A stretch of 54,517 bases of DNA from Mesorhizobium sp. Root102. GTDB taxonomy: Bacteria; Pseudomonadota; Alphaproteobacteria; Rhizobiales; Rhizobiaceae. The position numbers and the translations under genes are program-made. The DNA lies in assembly GCF_001425625.1 (NCBI RefSeq), contig NZ_LMCP01000022.1, positions 9,167 through 63,683 on the forward strand, given 5' to 3'. This document shows, in pieces, positions 19,016 to 26,594 of the stretch (within the stretch, counting starts at the first letter, position 1; each line of letters opens with the position of its first letter). The notes below the pieces were generated by a model. It did no database searches. It saw only the letters and a list, made by a program, of their open reading frames with translations, and was not told the origin of the DNA.

Positions 19016-19990
19016 GGTCCGTGCTACTCCTCGCTTGTCATCGGCCGTTTGGCATAATCCAGGTCGTCAACACGGCTTACGGAATCAAGGCGATCGAAAG
19101 GCTGGCGGCACTGGCTGCGCCATGCATCATTGCGATCTCCGTATGGATGTATTTCACTCTCGACGGCCTTGCCCAGACCAAAGGACTGAACATCTGGAAC
19201 TTCCACGCGGAAGGCCATATGTCGCTCATCGTGCTTTTCGTTGCCAATCTCGGCTTCTGGTCGACGATGGCGATAGACATTCCGAACCTCACGCGTTTCG
19301 TGAAGACCGAACCTGGTGCAAGAACCTTTCTAAAGCGCAACAAGAGCATTTTCGTAGCGCAACTGCTGCTCTTCCGCTCACCCAGGCGATGATCGCCGGC
19401 ATCGGCGGCATATCGTTTATCGCCACCGGCAACTGGAATCCCATCGAGGTCATCCAGGCCGAGAGCCAAGGCTTCGCCCTGATCATGCTATTGGTGCTGG
19501 TGGTCTTGGCACAATGGTCAACGAATACTGCAGCGAACTTGATCCCATCTATTGGTGAATCTTTCGCCGCGCTTCATCAACTATAAGCTCGGCGTCGCGT
19601 TCGCCGGCATCATCGGCACGCTGTGCTTCCCGTGGCTGATCCTCAACAATCTCTTCGTCTTCCTCGGCTACTACGGCGCCTTCCTGTCGGCGATCGGCGG
19701 CATTATGACGGCTGACTATTACCTGATCCGGCGGCGTCGGTTGAACGTGCCCGATCTCTACAGCATGACCGGCCAATTTCGGTATACGGGTGGCGTCAAC
19801 TGGGCCGGGATGATCGGCTGGGTGGTCGCGGGCGGTATCGCGGCATACTATTCGGATTATGCCTTCGTCATCGGCTTCCCGCTCGGTGTGGTGCTGTATT
19901 ATGTGCTGATGAAAACGCTGGTTTTGCCAACCAATCCGCAGCAGGAAATCGAAAGTGGGTTTGCCGATCGGTTTCTGGCAACGTCCGTCG
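19012..19990 (+). pseudogene. NCS1-family nucleobase/allantoin permease, broken
   Basis: Three frames in succession carry parts of one NCS1 permease. The first (to about 19390) has a membrane segment with GIKAIERLAALAAPCIIAI and NLGFWSTMAIDIPNLTRF. The second has ISFIATGNWNPIEVIQ and STNTAANLIPS. The third (from about 19552) has SPRFINYKLGVAFAGIIG, the GGIMTADYYLIRRRRLNVPDL block and the last membrane segments. Two frameshifts and the absence of the N-terminal half show it is dead. The third frame runs on past the family end to 20400. It once imported a purine, pyrimidine or hydantoin-type compound. Confidence 0.8.
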
Positions 19991-20133
19991 GCAAGAGTTG
20001 CGTCCATCTCGGCCAGGGCGCATTCCAGCGTATGAGCGTTTCCGAATTGGCACTGCCAGTGCAGGTCGCGAAGACCTCTACCGATGAATCGTCAATACCA
20101 GCTAGCGCTCGCGCCACACGCGCTCATTGCGAA

Positions 20134-20277
20134 CTAAACGAACATCATGACGACGATCGCACCGATTACGATCAGGACAAGGCCGCCGATCAGCATCGGC
20201 AACAGACTGTTGTCCGGGTCGACGCCAGACTCAAACTGCTTTGTTATCGTCTTAACGCTCTTCTTGGGTTCAGCCAT
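20134..20277 (-). CDS. Small single-pass membrane protein
   Basis: Protein of 47 residues. The N-terminal half is polar and charged (AEPKKSVKTITKQFESGVDP) and the C-terminal half is one strong hydrophobic segment rich in Gly, Leu, Ile and Val that ends the protein. GGAGA lies about 8 bases before the ATG at 20277. It overlaps the run-on end of the dead permease on the other strand. Family and role are not known; the layout resembles tail-anchored small membrane proteins. Confidence 0.6.
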   Translation of the reverse strand: MAEPKKSVKTITKQFESGVDPDNSLLPMLIGGLVLIVIGAIVVMMFV

Positions 20278-20446
20278 GGCTCGTCTCCGTGCGAGAAAAA
20301 TCGGCAAACATCCGGTAGAGGTAACGCCTGCGTAGGTGACTCTGAAGGCTGTCTGCTTCGTCCTCAAATTGGTCCGGCGACGAGATGGTGCGGCTCTTGA
20401 TCCGTCGCGGCGAAACATTTTGGCTCCGATCGAAGAGACGTCGACC

Positions 20447-20908
20447 TTACCCATCGCCTCGCGCCGCGCCGGAAGCTTGGGGTGGTAACGGCCTGCCGAG
20501 GAAATGTTGAGGCATCAGTGCGACGTCGGCCAACGTGTAGCGGTCAAGGGTGCTCTGGAAGGAGGCAATCGCTTCGCCAAACATCCTCGAAAGCTTGCAG
20601 GTGTCGGTGAGCACGCATTGGTTTCCGGTGGCAAAGCACTCTACAACCGCGAAATCCGGCTCGGTCAGCCGTATGACATCGCCGATCCGGATCATCTCGG
20701 GCCGGAGCCCCAGAACAAGACCGCCGGAACGGCCCCGGACTGCTTTCAGGTAGCCGCTACGCGTCAGGGTGTTGGCGACCTTGTTGAGGTGTGTCTTCGA
20801 CACCTTAAAGGTGCGTGCAGTCTCCTCGATCGTAATCAGGCGGTCGCCAGCGGAGGCCGCGTACATCAGCATCCTCAAAGCATAGTCCGAGAAGTTGGTC
20901 AGCCTCAC
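20447..20908 (-). CDS. nsrR: Rrf2-family nitric-oxide-responsive regulator NsrR
   Basis: Regulator of 153 residues with an N-terminal winged helix (RLTNFSDYALRMLMYAA, VSKTHLNKVANTL) and three cysteines, C91, C98 and C104, placed as in NsrR for an iron-sulfur cluster that reacts with NO. The GTG at 20908 is preferred over an upstream ATG because GAGG lies about 9 bases before it and the family begins at RLTNFSDYAL. It is 60 bases downstream of the truncated haemoglobin gene on the same strand. An 11-1-11 inverted repeat in front of that gene is its likely operator, so it probably represses the pair. Confidence 0.88.
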   Translation of the reverse strand: MRLTNFSDYALRMLMYAASAGDRLITIEETARTFKVSKTHLNKVANTLTRSGYLKAVRGRSGGLVLGLRPEMIRIGDVIRLTEPDFAVVECFATGNQCVLTDTCKLSRMFGEAIASFQSTLDRYTLADVALMPQHFLGRPLPPQASGAARGDG

Positions 20909-20968
20909 GGGCGGTTCCTCTCTTGGCTCGGCGCGTTGCATGGAAACCAGTCACAAGCCAACCCGGCA

Positions 20969-21433
20969 TCACAGATCTTTTTCGGCAATCGGTTCGAGGC
21001 CAATCGTGGTCTCGCCACGATTGAAGGCGATCGCAAGACGGAAGCTGTGAGCGATGCGCAGCGCGCGATTCATGAAGAGCGCCGCCACCTCGGGCGGGCA
21101 GATGCGGCGCACCGTGGCGCGAAACAACTTCAACCAACGCCGGAAATGCACCTCGCCAAGGCCGGCTATCGCCAGATGTGGCGGCAGGGGTCGCCCTTCG
21201 TATCGGGCCGTTCGCAGCAGTGTCGCGGACCAGAAGTCACACATCTTCGCCAGATGACGCGGCCACTCGTCAGCTTGTATCCTCTGGTGGAAGATGGGTC
21301 CAAGAAGCTCATCGCGGCGAATTTCGTCATAGAAGCCATGAACCACGCCACGGATCATGGTTTCGTCAACCACATCCGGCAACGGGACGCCGTCGACGAT
21401 GATCGTTCTCTTGCTCCGACCTTTCCCGCTCAT
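20969..21433 (-). CDS. Group III truncated haemoglobin
   Basis: Globin of 154 residues with the group III pattern: MCDFWSATLLRTARYEG, the proximal histidine region RPLPPHLAI (H86) and then HFRRWLKLFRATV. Such proteins bind O2 and NO and are linked to nitrosative stress. The gene precedes nsrR and has an NsrR-like operator about 100 bases upstream, so NO-induced expression is likely. A second, quite different group III globin is at 49233-49637. Confidence 0.9.
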   Translation of the reverse strand: MSGKGRSKRTIIVDGVPLPDVVDETMIRGVVHGFYDEIRRDELLGPIFHQRIQADEWPRHLAKMCDFWSATLLRTARYEGRPLPPHLAIAGLGEVHFRRWLKLFRATVRRICPPEVAALFMNRALRIAHSFRLAIAFNRGETTIGLEPIAEKDL

Positions 21434-21530
21434 GTGCGCGCTTCCATCTCCTCAAGGTCCCGGAGGCTTTTGGCATCGTCGCCAGGGACAATCCAAGCTT
21501 GGCTTGGACTCGGGTAAGCATCCCAACTAA

Positions 21531-21553
21531 AACATAGATTGTCAATATATGTT
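21531..21553 (-). promoter_or_regulatory. NsrR-like operator, 11-1-11 inverted repeat
   Basis: Left arm AACATAGATTG (21531-21541), one centre base (21542), right arm CAATATATGTT (21543-21553). The arms are complementary at 10 of 11 positions. The 11-1-11 spacing and AT-rich AACAT-type arms match the known architecture of NsrR sites. It lies about 100 bases upstream of the truncated haemoglobin gene that is followed by nsrR. Confidence 0.75.
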
Positions 21554-21556
21554 TAG

Positions 21557-21745
21557 GAACGACGTGGCGGGGACGCGATGTATTGGCAGGCTTTCTGCAT
21601 GCCTCATAGCCAAAGCGTCAGGTTGGGCATTCCGGATGGCACCACCGTGAAGGCAGACCGCAATGCGATGAGCAGGAAAGCTTGAACCGCAGCCGAGGTC
21701 ACTGTCCACACGATGCCAGCGGCGTACGTCCGCGACCAACGGGGT
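21557..21745 (-). other. Possible remnant of a membrane-protein C-terminus
   Basis: Between the operator and the PtsN-like gene, the minus strand can be read as a hydrophobic stretch (YAAGIVWTVTSAAVQAFLLI and onward) ending at a TGA near 21610, without start or ribosome site. It looks like the tail of a lost membrane protein. The family is not recognised. Confidence 0.25.
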
Positions 21746-22261
21746 CTAGGCATTGCTCAACTGCCTAGGCATGACCATACCAAGCAAGCAAGTGTGCGAA
21801 TTGGTGGAAATGGTCGGACGCGGGTCATCGAGTATCGCCGTCACCTCACCGGCTGACTGTGCCTGTCGCAGTCCCCCTCGGGTCCGAGGCGCTCGAAGCA
21901 CCCGGCACACCTGTGAAAGAGCGGGAAGGAAGGCGGAAACGGCGGAGCACGGCCACAGCAACGTGTAAACGATCTCGACGGGATCGTCGTCTGGTCCGTC
22001 GCAATCGATAGGCGGAGCCAGTCGTGTGAAAGACGCGACAGGCGAAGAGATCGTGTCGAACAAAGCTTGTGGGATAGCAACGCCATGGCCGATACCCGTC
22101 GAGCCGAGGAACTCACGGTGCAAAAGACTACAGAGAACCATCTGCTCGCCCAGCCCGGATCGCCGTGCAATCCTGACTGCGATCCTCGACAAGGCCGAAT
22201 GCTTTCCCTTTGTGGCGAGGTCAAGCGAAATGTCTTCTTTTGACAAGATGTGGGGGATCAT
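21746..22261 (-). CDS. PtsN/EIIA-Ntr-like protein lacking the phospho-histidine
   Basis: Protein of 171 residues with the EIIA fold seen in the nitrogen-branch phosphotransferase protein PtsN (HREFLGSTGIGHGVAIPQA, then the IVYTLLWP-type strand). In PtsN the segment normally reads GIGNGVAIPH, and the last histidine takes the phosphate. Here it reads GIGHGVAIPQ, so the site is Gln65. GAGG lies 9 bases before the ATG at 22261. The protein could still bind partners in the unphosphorylated state, or it may be decaying; the arginine-rich C-terminus is atypical. Confidence 0.75.
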   Translation of the reverse strand: MIPHILSKEDISLDLATKGKHSALSRIAVRIARRSGLGEQMVLCSLLHREFLGSTGIGHGVAIPQALFDTISSPVASFTRLAPPIDCDGPDDDPVEIVYTLLWPCSAVSAFLPALSQVCRVLRAPRTRGGLRQAQSAGEVTAILDDPRPTISTNSHTCLLGMVMPRQLSNA

Positions 22262-22719
22262 CACAGTCGCCTCTAAGCTGAACCAAACGCGATTGCGAAC
22301 GAGCGTTCTGCCGCATTGCCTGCGCAAGGCAATGTTCACTTTGGACTGAGTTGGGGTCTGGCTGTCCCGGACGCAAAGCTAGGGTGGTGTTGGCGTCCGG
22401 GCTAAAGGCCTGCTTTGAGGCGCTGCGGCTCTCGCCGGGAAGTTAGCATGACAATATTCATAGCAATTCAAATGTAGTGAAAGGCTTTTCGAAATCAAGC
22501 GGCACCCAAAGCAGCGGTCGCTTCAGAATTTTTCCATACTGAAGGACAACGCCGGCTCGACCACTAGCGCATCCCCGGCCTTGGTTCGCGAGCCATCCAC
22601 ATGAGCTTGGTGTCTTGGCAATGCGCATTCCGGATTCTTGGCAATCGAATGCGTGAAGAGAATTCATCGATCGCAAACCGGATCCAAAAAATACCAAACA
22701 GAAAACACAGGCGTGCAGA
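22262..22719. other. Intergenic, no supported gene
   Basis: No convincing gene was found on either strand. A minus-strand open frame at 22458-22697 has no known family and no ribosome site. The right end of the gap holds the first copy of the shared LysR-type element, described separately. Confidence 0.5.
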
Positions 22720-22753
22720 AATAATGCACTGAAATGCCAGTTAATTTCGTTTG
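22720..22753 (+). promoter_or_regulatory. Shared LysR-regulon element, copy A
   Basis: TGCA at 22725-22728, then exactly 19 bases, then CGTTTG at 22748-22753, with the inner GTTAATTT just before CGTTTG. It lies 128 bases upstream of the TTHB210-like/cupredoxin operon and points towards it. Four more copies in this window have identical spacing. Confidence 0.7.
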
Positions 22754-22881
22754 ACGATCAGAACAGTCTCCTGCTTGCTGGCTGGACGCGAACAGGCCGC
22801 GCCAGCAAGTGAAAATCGGATTTTTTGACCTCTTCAGATCTTCGGCCATCGCGTTTTTTTAGTTCAACAAGGAGACACGTG

Positions 22882-23295
22882 ATGAAAAAACTCGTCCTCG
22901 CAGTTGCCCTGACAATGGGCAGTTCGCTTTGCGCCATGGCGGCGGATGAGGTCATCAAAGCTCCGCCAGCCGCTCCTTACGAACAGGTGAGCAAGCTTGT
23001 GAAGCTGCCGGACTTCCTGCCGGGCATGGGCCAACTTTTCGTTGATCCGACGACATTGCCTGCCGGACCATTCCTTGCCTATGACCACGATGGCAAGCTT
23101 GTTAGCACGATTTATATGCTGCCGATTAAGGACCTCAATCCGGACAAGCGTTTTGACGACCTCGCTTCTCCCGGCGGCAATGTCGACCATGTCGACGTCT
23201 ACTATAATGCCGGCCATCCGGGGGTAGAAGAGCCGCATGTCCATGTCGTGCTGTGGCATGTTTCGGCGGCTGACGAGGCACGGGTCGCCAAATGA
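22882..23295 (+). CDS. Secreted TTHB210-like (DUF5602-type) protein
   Basis: Protein of 137 residues with a clear Sec signal peptide (about residues 1-21, ending AMAADE). The mature part has LYxx-type beta strands and a histidine-rich end (NVDHVDVYYNAGHPGVEEPH then VHVVLWHV), which recalls the TTHB210-like domain and could bind metal. Family assignment is tentative. AAGGAG precedes the ATG at 22882. The gene overlaps the cupredoxin gene by four bases (ATGA), so the two act together in the periplasm, under element A. Confidence 0.75.
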   Translation: MKKLVLAVALTMGSSLCAMAADEVIKAPPAAPYEQVSKLVKLPDFLPGMGQLFVDPTTLPAGPFLAYDHDGKLVSTIYMLPIKDLNPDKRFDDLASPGGNVDHVDVYYNAGHPGVEEPHVHVVLWHVSAADEARVAK

Positions 23296-23816
23296 CACTG
23301 ACGCGTCGTGAGATACTGGGCGCTGGCGGCGGACTCGCCGCCGCTCTTTCCCTCCCTTCTCTGGCCGTGTGGGGCGGCGAGATGGTGGAAATCAAGATGC
23401 AAGGGCGCGACGACGGTTCACACGTTTGGTTCGACCCGATAGGCATTCTGATCAAACCAGGACAGACGATCCGCTGGAGTAATCTCAATCCCGGCAATTC
23501 GCACACGACGACGGCGTACAATCCCACAAACTTCGAGCGGCCGCTCCGCATGCCCAAGGCGGCAAAATCTTGGGATTCGGACTATCTCCTGCCCAACGAG
23601 AGCTTTTCGGTTACCTTCACCGAGCAGGGGGTCTACGATTATTATTGTATCCCGCATGAGCATGCCGGAATGGTCGGCCGTATTATCGTCGGCGAACCAG
23701 AGGCACATGGCTGGGCTGAAATGATCGGAGCAAATGGCGACCTGCCGGAGGAGGCCCTCAAGGCATTCCCGACTGTCGAAGACATCATGACGAAAAGGGT
23801 CGTCCGGCGCGCTTAG
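23292..23816 (+). CDS. Periplasmic cupredoxin (pseudoazurin/plastocyanin-like)
   Basis: Protein of 174 residues with a signal that begins TRREILG and looks Tat-like. A type I copper site is complete: H71 (NSHTTTAY), then C119, H122 and M127 in the C-x2-H-x4-M pattern (YYCIPHEHAGM). Such proteins shuttle electrons between periplasmic dehydrogenases, cytochromes and terminal reductases or oxidases. The C-terminal 35 residues go beyond the copper fold and have no known match. It is translationally coupled to the TTHB210-like gene. Confidence 0.88.
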   Translation: MTLTRREILGAGGGLAAALSLPSLAVWGGEMVEIKMQGRDDGSHVWFDPIGILIKPGQTIRWSNLNPGNSHTTTAYNPTNFERPLRMPKAAKSWDSDYLLPNESFSVTFTEQGVYDYYCIPHEHAGMVGRIIVGEPEAHGWAEMIGANGDLPEEALKAFPTVEDIMTKRVVRRA

Positions 23817-23927
23817 ATCATGCGCATGAAAGGCACGGCCTCGGCAACAAGTGGAATCTAATACGGCGGTACCAATTGGAGCGCGAGTTTCTTGGGTGTC
23901 GTCCGTGACCTATAGGGGGCGACTTTC

Positions 23928-24749
23928 ATGACAGGCTGCGTGTTTCCGTGTGAAACTCAAACGTCATCTCAGGCGGAACCCGACGCGCGCACCCAGGTGC
24001 CGTACACGCCTCTCGATGTCCGAACAGCTGCAGAGCAACGCGAGCGTGCAACGCACCGGCTTGCTGCGCTGGGCGAGATGACAGGCGGTCTTGCCCAAAA
24101 TCTCCTGGCAGTAATCGAAGCTGGGCTCGGGCTCGCCGAGAGAAGAGCCCACGAGCCCGAAAGCGTGCGTGCTTATATTGCCGCAGCGCGGGAAGCGATC
24201 GATCGAGGGGTCGAATTGACGTCGCTGTTGCTCGGCTTTGCAAAGCACCAGGAACTCGATGCCCACGCTGGAGACTTGAATAAGTTCCTCAGGTCTTTTG
24301 AGCCATTCCTGAGGTATGGCGCGGGACCCGACGTCCGCGTCAAGCTCGAACTTGGCTCCGATATCCCAGACTGCCTGATCGATCCCGCGCTATTCGATGC
24401 TGCTGTACTTAATCTCGTCATGAACGCGCGCGATGCCATGCCAAATGGCGGCGAGATCCGCGTCATCACCGAGCGTTTGGTGCAAACGACGGCGACACCT
24501 GACCCGCCCGGGCCGGGAACCTACGCGTGCGTTGGCGTCAAAGACCACGGTTGCGGCATGTCTCCGGAAGTCTTGCGAAAGGTGTTCGATCCTTTCTTCA
24601 CGACAAAGGGCGAAAAGGGCACCGGGATAGGGATGTCGCAAGTGCAGGCACTAGCGCAGATGGTTGGCGGCCAGATCCGCATTACGAGTGAACGAGGGGT
24701 CGGAACGACAGTCGACCTTCTATTCCCATCAATCCAAGCGGGCACTTAA
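23928..24749 (+). CDS. Histidine-kinase-like protein with degenerate H-box
   Basis: Protein of 273 residues with a good HATPase domain: N-box LNLVMNARDAMPNGG, G1 box VKDHGCGM, F-box VFDPFFTTKG and G2 box GTGIGMSQV. The dimerisation segment reads LGEMTGGLAQNLLAVIEAGL. Relatives normally have an A-H-D-F-R/N-N-L-L run here, so the phospho-accepting histidine is missing and three residues are lost, as after a 9-base in-frame deletion. There is no membrane segment and no response regulator next to it. It may be an ATP-binding partner rather than a kinase, or a gene in decay. It follows the cupredoxin gene by 111 bases. Confidence 0.8.
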   Translation: MTGCVFPCETQTSSQAEPDARTQVPYTPLDVRTAAEQRERATHRLAALGEMTGGLAQNLLAVIEAGLGLAERRAHEPESVRAYIAAAREAIDRGVELTSLLLGFAKHQELDAHAGDLNKFLRSFEPFLRYGAGPDVRVKLELGSDIPDCLIDPALFDAAVLNLVMNARDAMPNGGEIRVITERLVQTTATPDPPGPGTYACVGVKDHGCGMSPEVLRKVFDPFFTTKGEKGTGIGMSQVQALAQMVGGQIRITSERGVGTTVDLLFPSIQAGT

Positions 24750-24766
24750 ACGTCCAACAAGAGTTC

Positions 24767-25618
24767 CTACAATTTGGTCTCGCCGCGTGCGACGGAATGC
24801 AATCCTGCCAGGGCAGGACCTACCACGCTCTCGTCCGCACTTGCGGATTGCACCGCATAAACCGGATAGGAGAACTGCGGCATTTCAGGCACAAGGTGCA
24901 GCCGGCCGGCCTCTAGGTGAGGCTGCACAGAACTCATCCTGAAATATCCGGAGCCGCCAGTCGCAAGAACATAGCTCAGTGCGAGGGGACCGAGATCGAA
25001 AGAAAGATCCGGCGCGGCACTCGGGAAATTCATCCCGTGGTGAAGTCCAAAATCCGGCCCCCAATCCATATAAACATAATCCGATTCGTCCAGCAGGCGC
25101 GCTTCGGAATTGGTAGTCACAAGGACGAGTTTTTCCTCCAGAAGCAGATCGATCTTCAAACCCGGTCTGTGCGGGGGGGCGTACATGATAGCTAAGTCGA
25201 CCATTCCCGACGCGACCTGATTGATCAAATCCTGCGGCACATCGACGTGTACTCGAAGTGCAATATCCTGAAGCGAGCTGCGCATCCACCGGACCCAATC
25301 GAGCAGAAGAGGTTGCGCAAGGCTGACTTCGCTGCCGGCCGTCAGAACAGCTCGGCGTCCCGGGGGCACGGCTACCTGGTGAAGGGTGCGTTGCCATAGT
25401 TGGACGAACATCGGGGCGTGGCGCAGAAATTGCTCACCGGCCGGGGTGAGCGAAGCTCCGCCTTTGTGGCGAATAAAAAGCGCCCGGCCCAATTGCTGCT
25501 CGAGGTTGCGGATTCGTGCGCTTACGGTCGTCTGGGCGACATTCAGGCGCTCCGAGGCCCGAATGAAACTCCCGGTCGATACGATCTCGATAAAGGTGCG
25601 GGCGAGCTCGATGTCCAT
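24767..25618 (-). CDS. LysR-family regulator 1, divergent from GMC dehydrogenase operon
   Basis: LysR regulator of 283 residues. The N-terminal winged helix reads MDIELARTFIEIV with the recognition part QTTVSARIR; the C-terminal part is the usual effector-binding domain (FSYPVYAVQSASADES near the end). In the first 61 residues it is about 69 percent identical by hand count to the second LysR at 36682, and the recognition helix is identical. The start at 25618 mirrors that paralogue; an earlier start at 25654 would run through element B. It probably controls the operon starting at 25806 and the other copies of the element. Confidence 0.92.
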   Translation of the reverse strand: MDIELARTFIEIVSTGSFIRASERLNVAQTTVSARIRNLEQQLGRALFIRHKGGASLTPAGEQFLRHAPMFVQLWQRTLHQVAVPPGRRAVLTAGSEVSLAQPLLLDWVRWMRSSLQDIALRVHVDVPQDLINQVASGMVDLAIMYAPPHRPGLKIDLLLEEKLVLVTTNSEARLLDESDYVYMDWGPDFGLHHGMNFPSAAPDLSFDLGPLALSYVLATGGSGYFRMSSVQPHLEAGRLHLVPEMPQFSYPVYAVQSASADESVVGPALAGLHSVARGETKL

Positions 25619-25631
25619 GACCGACATAGCA

Positions 25632-25667
25632 TAAAAATTGCGTTTAAATGTCAATCAATTTCGTTTG
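25632..25667 (+). promoter_or_regulatory. Shared LysR-regulon element, copy B
   Basis: TGCG at 25639-25642, 19 bases, CGTTTG at 25662-25667. The dyad arms ATTGC and TCAAT are near the ATTGC-N9-GCAAT consensus. It begins about 20 bases from the LysR 1 start codon and ends 138 bases before the dehydrogenase operon it points to, the classic position for a LysR site that acts on both. Confidence 0.75.
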
Positions 25668-25805
25668 CTAGATACTTAGCTCCAGCACTAGGCTCGCAGA
25701 ATTCCACCAAGCCTAGCGCTGGATGCTGCGCAGCGCCGGTTGGAGCGGGCGCAAGCTCTCTCCATCCTCACACATCGTTTTGCCTGCAGCGTCACAGGAG
25801 AAATC

Positions 25806-26567
25806 ATGTCGACGAGAGAAAAGAGCCAAGGCGATGTGAGGCGTCGCGACTTTCTGAAGCTGTTCGGCGCGGCTGGCGCGGCCGCGAGTACACTGCCGCT
25901 TGGAGGATCCGCATCGGCGGACGAAATGGTGGCCGCGACGGCCGGCAAACCGCTCCATCACGTAACCGACGTCACGAAATCCTATGCCGGGGACTCGGGC
26001 TACGAATTCTTCAATGTCAACGAATCCGCCTTCGTCGAGGCGGCGGTCGATACGCTCATTCCCAGCGATTCAACCGGCCCCGGCGCCAAGGAACTCGGCG
26101 TTGCGATCTACATCGATCGGCAAATGGCCGGCGGATACGGCAAGGGCGACCGGCTGTATCTGGAAGGGCCGTTCGGCGAGGGCACGCCAGAACAAGGCTA
26201 TCAATTGCCGACGACGCCATCGGAATTGATCCGGGCCGGCATCGCCGACTTCAGTGCCTATGTGCAGAAGAACCACAACAGCACCTTCGACGGCCTATCG
26301 GAAAAAGATCGCGCCGCGATCATGACCGAACTCGACGGCAAGAAGGTGGAGCTTCCAACAGTGCCGACCGCAACCTTCTTCGGGCTTCTGCTGCAGCTCA
26401 CGATCGAGGGTTATTTCGCCGACCCGATGTATGGCGGAAACAAGGATAGGGCAGCCTGGAAGATGATCGGGTTCCCCGGCGCCGACGCCATGTACATGGA
26501 CAAGATCGAACCGTTTCGGAACAAGGCCTATACGGCTGATCCGAAGGGCATACAGGATCTCATTTAA
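25806..26567 (+). CDS. Gluconate 2-dehydrogenase subunit 3 family protein (Tat-exported small subunit)
   Basis: Protein of 253 residues with a twin-arginine signal (RRRDFLKLFGAAGAAAS). The mature part has the family pattern EAAVDTLIPSDSTGPGAKELGVAIYIDRQM and GGNKDRAAWKMIGFPGA. In FAD-dependent dehydrogenase complexes this subunit carries the signal and brings the large flavin subunit through the Tat system. AGGAGA precedes the ATG at 25806. It is the first gene of an operon with a GMC oxidoreductase and a cytochrome c, under element B. Confidence 0.92.
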   Translation: MSTREKSQGDVRRRDFLKLFGAAGAAASTLPLGGSASADEMVAATAGKPLHHVTDVTKSYAGDSGYEFFNVNESAFVEAAVDTLIPSDSTGPGAKELGVAIYIDRQMAGGYGKGDRLYLEGPFGEGTPEQGYQLPTTPSELIRAGIADFSAYVQKNHNSTFDGLSEKDRAAIMTELDGKKVELPTVPTATFFGLLLQLTIEGYFADPMYGGNKDRAAWKMIGFPGADAMYMDKIEPFRNKAYTADPKGIQDLI

Positions 26568-26594
26568 TCGACGAAAGAAGAAGGAGACTATAAC

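Noticed and set aside
20504..21517. 337-codon plus-strand frame opposite nsrR and the truncated haemoglobin
   Set aside because: Antisense shadow; both minus-strand genes have clear families and the frame has none.
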